Shown here in pieces: positions 13,572-19,569 of a DNA stretch of 20,965 nt. The stretch is from Desulfobacca acetoxidans. Lineage in GTDB: Bacteria; Desulfobacterota; Desulfobaccia; Desulfobaccales; 0-14-0-80-60-11. The notes below the pieces were generated by a model that was not told the origin of the DNA, ran no database searches, and saw only the letters and a program-made list of their open reading frames with translations. The position numbers were made by a program, and so were the translations under genes. The stretch spans positions 1 through 20,965 of the forward strand of contig DZCR01000047.1 of NCBI GenBank assembly GCA_022736495.1, read 5' to 3'. The first letter of the stretch is position 1, and each line of letters begins with the position of its first letter.

Positions 13572-14438
13572 ATGGAAGAGGCCGATAGTCCTCAGCCCAG
13601 CTTCCTCAAGCGTTTCCGGCAGCTATTCTCCCGGAGGATTATCACGCAACCGGAAGATCTGGAGCGTGAAATCCAGCATATCATCGATGAGGGTGAGGAA
13701 CGAGGTCTCATCACCCGCCAGGAAGGGGAACTCATCGAGAGTATCTTTGAGTTCAGAGATACCCTCGTGCGCGAAATCATGGTGCCCCGCCTGGAGATGG
13801 TCGGGGTGGAGCGGCACACGCCGCTCCACCAGATCATCGCCTTGGTCCGGGAATGCGGCCACTCCCGCTTCCCCGTGTTCGTAGGCGATATCGACCACAT
13901 CAAGGGCATCCTGCTGGCCAAGGACCTGCTGGTCTTCTGGCAAACCCCCGAGGATACCTGGGACCTGGACCGGGTGCTCCGCCCCGCTTATTTCATTCCT
14001 GAAAGCAAGAAAATCAGCGACCTCCTGCGCGATCTCGTCGAGCGTAAAACCCAGATCGCCATCGTTATCGACGAGTACGGCGGCACCGCCGGCCTCATCA
14101 CCCTGGAAGACATCCTGGAAGAAATCGTCGGCGAAATTTACGACGAGTACGACCGCCAGGAACCCCGTCTCATTCCCCAGGAAGACGGCTCCGTCCTGGT
14201 GGACGCCCGCCTGGACGTGGAAGAATTGCTGGACCACTTCGACCTGGAACGTCCGGAAGGCAAGTTCGAATCCGTGGGGGGCCTCTTGATCCATCTTCTG
14301 GGCCGCGTGCCCCAGGTCAGCGACCGGGTGGAGATCCAGAACCTGGAACTCTCCGTGCTCTCCGCCGACGAACGCCGGGCCAAACAGGTCCAGGCCCGGC
14401 GCCTCCCCCCGGCAGAGGGCTCGGAAGCCAGGGCTTAA
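13572..14438 (+). CDS. CorC/HlyC-type CBS-domain protein
   Basis: This 288-aa soluble protein has the CorC/YbeX architecture. A short acidic helical N-terminus with EIMVPR (68-73) is followed by two CBS repeats (about 70-195), with the signature DEYGGTAGLITLEDILEEIV (about 167-186). A C-terminal CorC_HlyC domain (about 205-280) has the FESVGG-type motif. The DUF21 membrane domain of larger relatives is absent. CBS pairs bind adenosyl ligands such as ATP. Members are linked to Mg/Co efflux and are often labelled hemolysin, without proof of lysis. The gene begins 5 nt after speD and is probably co-transcribed and translationally coupled, as its own ribosome site is weak. Confidence 0.9.
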   Translation: MEEADSPQPSFLKRFRQLFSRRIITQPEDLEREIQHIIDEGEERGLITRQEGELIESIFEFRDTLVREIMVPRLEMVGVERHTPLHQIIALVRECGHSRFPVFVGDIDHIKGILLAKDLLVFWQTPEDTWDLDRVLRPAYFIPESKKISDLLRDLVERKTQIAIVIDEYGGTAGLITLEDILEEIVGEIYDEYDRQEPRLIPQEDGSVLVDARLDVEELLDHFDLERPEGKFESVGGLLIHLLGRVPQVSDRVEIQNLELSVLSADERRAKQVQARRLPPAEGSEARA

Positions 14439-14855
14439 AAGTCAGACCATCCCCTGACCACCCAACGACCCTTTCCCCCCTATCCCACCCTCTCTGCGAT
14501 CACTAGATCATCTCTCTAATTGCCAGCCGCAAATGATAATTGCTGCTAGTGGGTTATGATGATTAGGTATGCTCAAGATTTCGGGAAAATTAACTTTCAG
14601 GGAAATTTGTCCTATCATGACGTCGCTGCGAGTATTCGGCTTTAAAAACAGAAACTTTGCGGGATTTCCTTCGGATATAGAGATACTAAAACCATTTTTT
14701 GACCGCGGTGGCCAAGGTTGCCGCATAATCTCGGTTTTTGATGGATTTTGTGCTAACATGCCGGAAAAAGGAAGATATGTGGGCGATACGGCAACGCATA
14801 GGAGCGTTCTGGAGCATAACAGCCAACAGTAAACCCAGTCACCCGCTGCACGTTT
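14439..14855. other. Intergenic stretch without a supported gene
   Basis: About 420 bp, A+T-richer towards the right. It holds overlapping ORFs on both strands (87 and 120 codons), but neither has a ribosome site or recognisable motif. I see no tRNA, convincing terminator or clear promoter here. It probably contains the promoter of the small exported-protein gene at 14871. Confidence 0.4.
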
Positions 14856-14870
14856 AAGGAGGAGCAACAC

Positions 14871-15284
14871 ATGAAAACTCTAAGTATTGCATTGATGGCG
14901 GCCTTCATGCTGGTGTTGGCGGCCACGTCCACCGGACAGGCCCAGAGCGCCGAAGACCTCTACAATGATACAAACCCGGGGGGGAAATATGTCTATAGGG
15001 GCTGCAACTTGGCACAAGTGATATTGATTCGGGGAGATAAGTTAAGTGAGATAAATGAGTTAACCCTGATAATTGAGGTTCAAGGTGGTCAAAATAGTCA
15101 CACTACACGATTAACATTCCCTATATTGGCGAAGCGCCAAGAAGGGAATAAATTAATTCTTGATTACCAATGGCCCCTCGGCGGCGACACCTACGAAGCA
15201 ACCATCATAGGGGGTACTCTTATAAACCGGAAAACTAAAGGCTATCTGGCAGGTATTAGGGAAGAAATCTTTACACGCGAATGA
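14871..15284 (+). CDS. Small exported protein of unknown function
   Basis: This 137-aa protein has a clear Sec signal peptide: MKT, a hydrophobic core (about 5-18, IALMAAFMLVLAA), then small residues with a likely signal peptidase I site near residues 23-27 (GQAQSAED). The mature part of about 110 residues is beta-rich and contains one Cys (in YRGCNLA). There is no lipobox, repeat or known domain. The ribosome site AAGGAGGAG (14856-14864) is strong. The mature coding region is visibly richer in A and T than its neighbours and uses A/T-ending codons, which suggests recent acquisition or weak expression selection. It stands alone between corC and glnA. A periplasmic or secreted role is inferred only from the signal peptide. 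Confidence 0.8.
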   Translation: MKTLSIALMAAFMLVLAATSTGQAQSAEDLYNDTNPGGKYVYRGCNLAQVILIRGDKLSEINELTLIIEVQGGQNSHTTRLTFPILAKRQEGNKLILDYQWPLGGDTYEATIIGGTLINRKTKGYLAGIREEIFTRE

Positions 15285-15323
15285 AACAAATAGCAGGTCA
15301 TCGGAAATCTTAGGGAGGGAGAG

Positions 15324-15434
15324 GTGACATTCTGTTCCGGCAGGACAACTGGTCTGCGGATAGATAACTGCTATGTATACGGCACTTCAATTAAAATAAT
15401 AGGCATTCTATATGGTTTTCTTATTGCAACCTGA
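15324..15434 (+). CDS. Possible 36-aa small protein (hydrophobic C-terminus)
   Basis: GTG at 15324 is preceded by AGGGAGG (15312-15318) at ideal spacing and opens a 36-codon frame ending in TGA at 15432. The second half is hydrophobic (IKIIGILYGFLIAT), so a small membrane peptide is conceivable. It begins 39 bp after the exported-protein gene. Without homologs this could be a chance ORF in non-coding DNA or a decayed gene end. Confidence 0.22.
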   Translation: MTFCSGRTTGLRIDNCYVYGTSIKIIGILYGFLIAT

Positions 15435-15647
15435 GTGTCGGCCCAATCAGAGGGCGGTCGCGCAGGTCCTCCCCAGCTTGTGTCTGTCCCAGCCCATCCC
15501 CGGTATTTAAGTATTCCCCAGCCCACTTAACCCTAATCGCGTTGCGCTTGCCTTAAAGTCAAGACCGTTGCCGCGAGTTTAACAATCTTGTCGGCAAACT
15601 TTTCAATATATTAACAAAAATGTAAATACCTTGACATTTAAGTTTTT
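15435..15647. other. glnA upstream region, left part, no gene seen
   Basis: No supported coding sequence. The right part is A+T-rich and carries TTGACA at 15631-15636, a possible -35 box for a sigma-70 type second promoter. Its matching -10 near 15653-15659 is poor. Confidence 0.3.
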
Positions 15648-15663
15648 GATATTACTTAATATC
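15648..15663. promoter_or_regulatory. Palindrome next to the glnA promoter
   Basis: GATATTA-CT-TAATATC is a perfect 7-bp inverted repeat with a 2-bp centre. It lies 6 bp upstream of the -24/-12 element of glnA. Being too close for a normal enhancer site, it could be a repressor site or an operator for an alternative sigma-70 promoter (TTGACA at 15631). Confidence 0.45.
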
Positions 15664-15668
15664 TGATT

Positions 15669-15685
15669 TGGTACAATAGTTGCTT
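15669..15685 (+). promoter_or_regulatory. Sigma-54 type promoter of glnA
   Basis: TGGTAC-N5-TTGCTT matches the -24/-12 consensus TGGCAC-N5-TTGCW. The invariant GG (15670-15671) and GC (15682-15683) are separated by exactly 10 bp. The predicted start is near 15695, about 25 nt before the glnA start codon. Nitrogen-controlled glnA genes commonly use RpoN promoters activated by NtrC-type proteins. No obvious NtrC palindrome was found upstream. Confidence 0.65.
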
Positions 15686-15719
15686 GAAGTAATCTAAATT
15701 ACTGTTCAGGAGGAAGACC

Positions 15720-17057
15720 GTGCACTGCCAAACCTGCCAAACCGCAGAGGATGTTTTCAAAGTTGTCCGGGATAAAGAAGTAAGCTTTATCCAGATCTGG
15801 TTTACCGACATCCTGGGAGTGTTAAAAAGCTTTTCCATCCGCCCTTCCGAGTTGGAAGAGGCTATGTCCGAGGGTATGGGGTTTGACGGCTCCTCCATTG
15901 AGGGATTTTCCCGCATTGAAGAAAGCGACATGATCGCCAAGCCCGACCCCTCCACCTTCCAGATCCTGCCCTGGCGCCCCGATGAGAAACCCGTGGCCCG
16001 GATGTTCTGCGATATCATGCAGCCTGACGGCACCCCTTACGCGGGTGACCCGCGCTACGTCTTGAAACGCATGCTGGCCAAGGCCGCGGAGAAAGGCTAC
16101 ACCAGTTATCTGGGACCGGAACTGGAGTTCTTTTATTTCGCCAACAACACCTGCACCGAAGTCCTGGACCAGGGCGGCTATTTCGATTCCCCGCCTCTGG
16201 ATGTCGGCAACGACCTCAGACGTCACACCATTTTTGCCCTGGAGAGCATGGGGGTGCGCATCGAGTATAGTCACCACGAAGTGGCCGACTCCCAGCACGA
16301 AATCGATATGCGCTACGACGAAGCCATGCACATGGCCGACAAGACTATGACCATGAAAGCTACCGTGAAAGCCGTCGCCATGATCAACGGGGTCTATGCC
16401 ACGTTTATGCCGAAGCCCATCTTCGGCATAAACGGCAGCGGCATGCACACCCATCAGTCCCTGTTCAGCGGCAGCAAAAACGCCTTTCACGACGCCAATG
16501 ATCAATATCACCTCTCCGCCATCGGCAAGAGCTATATCGCCGGCCTCTTGAAACACGCCCGGGAGATTACCGGCATCTGCAGTCAGTGGGTCAATTCCTA
16601 TAAGCGCCTGGTACCCGGCTACGAAGCGCCGGTGTACGTCGCCTGGTCCCGGCGCAACCGTTCCGCCTTAGTAAGGGTGCCCATGTATAAACCCGGCAAA
16701 GAAGCCGCCACCCGGTGCGAATATCGCGCCCCCGACCCAGCCTGCAACCCTTATTTGGCCTTTGCGGTGATGCTGGCCGCCGGCCTCAAGGGTGTCGAGA
16801 ATAACTACAAGCTGCCTGACCCGGTGGAAGTGGACATCTACCATCTGTCGGAATCTGAACGCCGGAACATGGGGATCCAGGAATTGCCCGGCAGCCTTTA
16901 CGAGGCCATCCAGGAAGTGGAAAAGAGCGCCGTGGTCAAGGAAGCCTTAGGCGATCATATCTTCACCAAGTTCCTGGAAAACAAAAAGATCGAGTGGGAT
17001 GCGTATCGGATGCACGTGAGCAACTTCGAGATCGAGCGTTATCTTCCGATCCTGTAA
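15720..17057 (+). CDS. glnA: Glutamine synthetase type I (GSI-alpha)
   Basis: Makes glutamine from glutamate, ammonium and ATP as a cytoplasmic dodecamer. The 445-aa length and lack of the approximately 25-aa insertion place it in the GSI-alpha group (B. subtilis-like) rather than the adenylylated GSI-beta. Metal ligands are visible: E134 and E136 (GPELEFFYF), E187, E194, H243 (SGMHTHQSL) and E334 (CEYRAPDP). R65 in FDGSSIEGFSRIEESDM corresponds to the Arg used for glutamine feedback inhibition in the alpha group. A GTG start at 15720 has an AGGAGG ribosome site 6 nt upstream. It is preceded by a sigma-54 type promoter and followed by a terminator-like hairpin, then amt and glnB, so nitrogen control is likely. 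Confidence 0.97.
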   Translation: MHCQTCQTAEDVFKVVRDKEVSFIQIWFTDILGVLKSFSIRPSELEEAMSEGMGFDGSSIEGFSRIEESDMIAKPDPSTFQILPWRPDEKPVARMFCDIMQPDGTPYAGDPRYVLKRMLAKAAEKGYTSYLGPELEFFYFANNTCTEVLDQGGYFDSPPLDVGNDLRRHTIFALESMGVRIEYSHHEVADSQHEIDMRYDEAMHMADKTMTMKATVKAVAMINGVYATFMPKPIFGINGSGMHTHQSLFSGSKNAFHDANDQYHLSAIGKSYIAGLLKHAREITGICSQWVNSYKRLVPGYEAPVYVAWSRRNRSALVRVPMYKPGKEAATRCEYRAPDPACNPYLAFAVMLAAGLKGVENNYKLPDPVEVDIYHLSESERRNMGIQELPGSLYEAIQEVEKSAVVKEALGDHIFTKFLENKKIEWDAYRMHVSNFEIERYLPIL

Positions 17058-17115
17058 GCGCCGTTTCACTGCCCGGATGGGGCTGCAAATCGCGCCGCTC
17101 ATCCGGTATGGCTGT

Positions 17116-17149
17116 GGGGAGGGGGTTTCCTCCTCCCCCCGGCCTTTTT
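17116..17149 (+). terminator. Terminator-like hairpin after glnA
   Basis: GGGGAGGGGG (17116-17125) pairs with 17129-17138 (10 bp with one G-U, 3-nt loop). It is followed after CCGGCC by a T-run (17145-17149), with a second T-run about 7 nt later. It lies in the 166-bp glnA-amt gap. It may separate glnA from amt or let part of the transcripts through. Confidence 0.6.
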
Positions 17150-17223
17150 ATGCGCTTTTTTAGCAGGTCCACAAAAGCGCTGCCTTGGTAGACAGCACCC
17201 GCAACCTTGAAAGGAGTACTGGC

Positions 17224-18459
17224 ATGGAGGGGGCCCTTAACTCTGGCGACACCGCCTGGCTTTTGGTGTGCTGCTCTTTGGTCCTGCTGATGACCCCGGC
17301 CCTGGCCCTCTTTTACGGAGGGATGGTGCGCCGGAAAAACCTGCTTTCCACCTTGACCATGAGCTATATCTTCATGGCCCTGGCCGGGGTCCAGTGGGTC
17401 CTGTACGGCTACTCCCTGGCCTTTGGCATGGACATCGGCGGGTTGATCGGGGGATTAAACTTTTTGGGCTTTAACGGCGTAGGGGCTATCCCCAACCCGG
17501 ACTATGCCAAGACCATTCCCCACGGGCTCTTCGCGTCCTTCCAGATGATGTTTGCGGTGATCACCCCGGCCCTGATCACCGGGGCGTTCGTGGAACGGGT
17601 GCGATTCAAATCCTTTCTGATCTTCAGCCTCATCTGGATGACTCTGGTATATGATCCTCTGGCCCACTGGGTTTGGGGCAAAGGTGGCTGGCTGGCCGTC
17701 CTGGGCACGCTGGATTTCGCCGGGGGCACCGTGGTGCACATTGCGGCGGGTTATTCGGCCCTGGCCTTCGCCATGGTCATCGGCCCCCGCAAGGGCTTTG
17801 GCAAAATCCCCATGGAACCCCATAACATCCCCCTCACTGTCCTGGGGGCGGGCCTTTTGTGGGTAGGCTGGTTCGGATTCAACGCGGGCAGTGCCCTGGC
17901 GGCCAACGGGGTGGCGGTCAACGCCCTGATCACCACCAACACCTCCGCGGCCGCCGCGGGCCTGGTCTGGATGGTCCTGGGCTGGCTGGACGGCCGCCCC
18001 AGCACCTTGGGGATCGCCACCGGCATGGTAGTGGGCCTGGCCGCAGTGACCCCGGCCTCGGGCTTCGTCTCTCCCCTGGCGGCCATGCTCATCGGCGCGG
18101 TGGCCGCGGTCATCTGCTATTACGCCATCCGCTTCCGGCAGAACCGCAACCTGGACGAATCCATGGACGTTTGGGCCTGCCACGGCATGGCCAGCACCTG
18201 GGGCATGATCGCCACCGGGCTGTTTGCCACGGTGGAGCTCAACAGCGCCGGGGCCAACGGCCTGTTTTACGGCAACCCCAAGCAGTTGGGTATTCAGTTC
18301 CTGGCCGTGGTGGTAACCATGGTCTTCACCTTCGGTGTCACCTACGTGATCGCCAAGGTGCTGGAGCTGAGCATCGGGATCAGGGTGACGACCATGGAAG
18401 AAGAGGTGGGCCTGGATATCAGCGCCCACGGGGAACGCGCCTACTCCTCTTTGGGATAA
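17224..18459 (+). CDS. amt: Ammonium transporter (Amt family)
   Basis: Inner-membrane ammonium channel, 411 aa, about 11 transmembrane helices. The pore twin histidines are H172 (GGTVVHIAAGYSAL) and H320 (CHGMASTWG), with conserved D164 before the first. The cytoplasmic tail carries the EEVGLDISAHGERAYS motif that the PII protein binds. ATG 17224 is chosen because AAGGAG lies at ideal distance (17211-17216). An upstream in-frame ATG (17185) would add 13 polar residues and has no ribosome site. The protein begins directly with the first helix and has no cleavable signal peptide. glnB follows after 5 nt, the usual amt-PII pair. Confidence 0.97.
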   Translation: MEGALNSGDTAWLLVCCSLVLLMTPALALFYGGMVRRKNLLSTLTMSYIFMALAGVQWVLYGYSLAFGMDIGGLIGGLNFLGFNGVGAIPNPDYAKTIPHGLFASFQMMFAVITPALITGAFVERVRFKSFLIFSLIWMTLVYDPLAHWVWGKGGWLAVLGTLDFAGGTVVHIAAGYSALAFAMVIGPRKGFGKIPMEPHNIPLTVLGAGLLWVGWFGFNAGSALAANGVAVNALITTNTSAAAAGLVWMVLGWLDGRPSTLGIATGMVVGLAAVTPASGFVSPLAAMLIGAVAAVICYYAIRFRQNRNLDESMDVWACHGMASTWGMIATGLFATVELNSAGANGLFYGNPKQLGIQFLAVVVTMVFTFGVTYVIAKVLELSIGIRVTTMEEEVGLDISAHGERAYSSLG

Positions 18460-18464
18460 TTGCC

Positions 18465-18851
18465 ATGCTGAAAAAAATTGAAGCCATCATTCGGGAAGAC
18501 AAGCTCATCGACGTCAAAGAGGCTCTGCGGGAGATCGGCATCGTGGGCCTGAACGTCTTTGAAATCCGCGGTCACGGCCGCCAGGGCGGCATTACCCTGG
18601 TGGGCCGCTCCGGCTCCTACCAGGTGGATATGCTCACCAAGATTCAGCTCAACATCATTTTGAGCGAGCACAACTTGGATGAGACCATCGAAACCATTCT
18701 CGATGCCGCTTCCACCGGCGAAACCGGGGATGGGCTCATCTTCGTGTACCCGGTGGAGGAGGCCATCCGCATCCGCACCCGGGAGCGGGGTCACGAGGCG
18801 GTGATGTATCCCGGAGACATCGACGAGCGGAAGCATCCCGGCAAAACTTAG
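18465..18851 (+). CDS. glnB: PII nitrogen regulatory protein (GlnB/GlnK family)
   Basis: Trimeric sensor of 2-oxoglutarate and ATP/ADP that plugs Amt and tunes nitrogen enzymes. 128 aa, beginning MLKKIEAIIR. The T-loop (about 36-56) keeps Q40 and Y52, aligned with Gln39 and the uridylylation Tyr51 of E. coli, and K59 (Lys58). It otherwise reads GGITLVGRSGSY, unlike the usual KGHTELYRGAEY. The B-loop TGETGDGL has Leu where most PII have the ATP-contacting Lys90. R102 and R104 (IRIRT) are kept. A C-terminal tail of about 20 residues exceeds the classic 112-aa length. ATG 18465 is 5 nt after amt with a weak ribosome site, so coupling to amt is likely. Its pairing with amt suggests the GlnK role. 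Confidence 0.95.
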   Translation: MLKKIEAIIREDKLIDVKEALREIGIVGLNVFEIRGHGRQGGITLVGRSGSYQVDMLTKIQLNIILSEHNLDETIETILDAASTGETGDGLIFVYPVEEAIRIRTRERGHEAVMYPGDIDERKHPGKT

Positions 18852-18872
18852 GCAGCAGAATAAACACCAACG

Positions 18873-18912
18873 TGATCCTTGTGAGCATAGCCTTAATTTG
18901 TTGCAAGGATCA
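18873..18912 (+). repeat. Inverted repeat downstream of glnB
   Basis: TGATCCTTG (18873-18881) and CAAGGATCA (18904-18912) are perfectly complementary around a 22-nt loop. There is no T-run, so it is a weak terminator candidate. The right arm overlaps the -35 box proposed for the next gene. Confidence 0.4.
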
Positions 18913-18950
18913 GAGCCGAATGGGATAATATAAAATTTAGGTTAAATTTT
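18901..18950 (+). promoter_or_regulatory. Promoter and palindromic operator before the MvhD-like gene
   Basis: TTGCAA (18901-18906), a 17-bp spacer and GATAAT (18924-18929) give a plausible sigma-70 promoter with +1 near 18936. A perfect inverted repeat, AAAATTTA-GGT-TAAATTTT (18932-18950), covers the predicted start, a position suited to repression. It leaves a leader of about 94 nt before ATG 19030. Confidence 0.45.
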
Positions 18951-19029
18951 GTTTAAAGGCCGCGGGGCCCTGTCCTGGCTGCACCTTCCCAGGGAGGGCC
19001 TCAGCCGGCCTTTTCGAGGCCTCGCAGCT

Positions 19030-19434
19030 ATGGCAACGGAAGTGGTGATTTACGCCTGTCAACAAGCCGTCCCGAACCCGGATTTCTTAAGGACCCAATG
19101 GGGCCAGGAAAATATCCGTCTTCAGATCCTTCTCGAACCCTGCAGCAGCAAGATCGAGGCTTTTCAACTCCTCCGGACCCTGGCCGCCCCCGCGGACCTG
19201 GTATGGGTCATCGGCTGCGCTGAAGACCTCTGCCGCTACAACGAGGGCAGCCACCGCCTGGGAACCCGCATCGCCTACACCCAGCGTTACCTGGAAGAGA
19301 TTGGCCTGGAAGCCGGCCGGGTGGGGCGCTCAGTTGTGGTCCTCGGGGATGCCCCGGGCTTGGCCGCGGCGGTAGCCGACATCAAGGCGAAGGCCGAGGC
19401 CCTGGGACCCAGTCCCCTAAAAAAGCAGGGGTAA
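19030..19434 (+). CDS. MvhD-like hydrogenase/heterodisulfide reductase iron-sulfur protein
   Basis: This 134-aa protein resembles MvhD/FrhD-type [2Fe-2S] proteins that pass electrons between a hydrogenase (or other donor) and HdrA-type flavoproteins. Landmarks are VVIYACQQA (6-14), a Cys in LLEPCSSKIEAF (C38), and the family signature VIGCAEDLCRYNEGSHR (60-76) with C63 and C68, then RIAYTQRYLEEIGLE. With C10 this makes four candidate ligands. The first motif has one Cys where MvhD usually has two or more. A TTG start at 18949 in the same frame is rejected because it falls inside a palindrome and adds 27 unrelated residues. The ribosome site before ATG 19030 is poor. It lies between glnB and a glutamate-synthase-like gene, suggesting electron supply to glutamate synthesis. 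Confidence 0.8.
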   Translation: MATEVVIYACQQAVPNPDFLRTQWGQENIRLQILLEPCSSKIEAFQLLRTLAAPADLVWVIGCAEDLCRYNEGSHRLGTRIAYTQRYLEEIGLEAGRVGRSVVVLGDAPGLAAAVADIKAKAEALGPSPLKKQG

Positions 19435-19569
19435 AAAGGAAAACCTTCCCTATCTTAAATTGAGGATTTGAAGAAGGAAAGACGTCAACCAGGCAAAAGG
19501 TAGGATACTTACTCATTTTTACCCGTTTACCCTTTCGCCTTTTTCCCCATAATCTTATCGGAGGAACTA

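Noticed and set aside
14508..14870. 120-codon minus and 87-codon plus ORFs in the corC to exported-protein gap
   Set aside because: Neither has a ribosome site, a recognisable motif or an operon context, and they overlap each other. The region is more likely regulatory or decayed DNA.
17080..17100. GG-N10-GC spacing before amt resembling a sigma-54 promoter
   Set aside because: Only the two dinucleotides fit; the surrounding bases do not match TGGCAC or TTGC, and it lies upstream of the terminator-like hairpin.
17185..17223. Earlier ATG start for amt
   Set aside because: It has no ribosome site, while AAGGAG is placed ideally for ATG 17224, which also begins the first helix properly.
17859..18464. 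330-codon ORF extending the PII frame upstream through amt
   Set aside because: The extension is an out-of-frame shadow of amt with Gly/Arg/His repeats. PII homology begins exactly at ATG 18465.
18949..19029. Earlier TTG start for the MvhD-like gene
   Set aside because: The TTG lies inside a palindrome at the predicted transcription start, has no ribosome site, and adds residues unlike the family.
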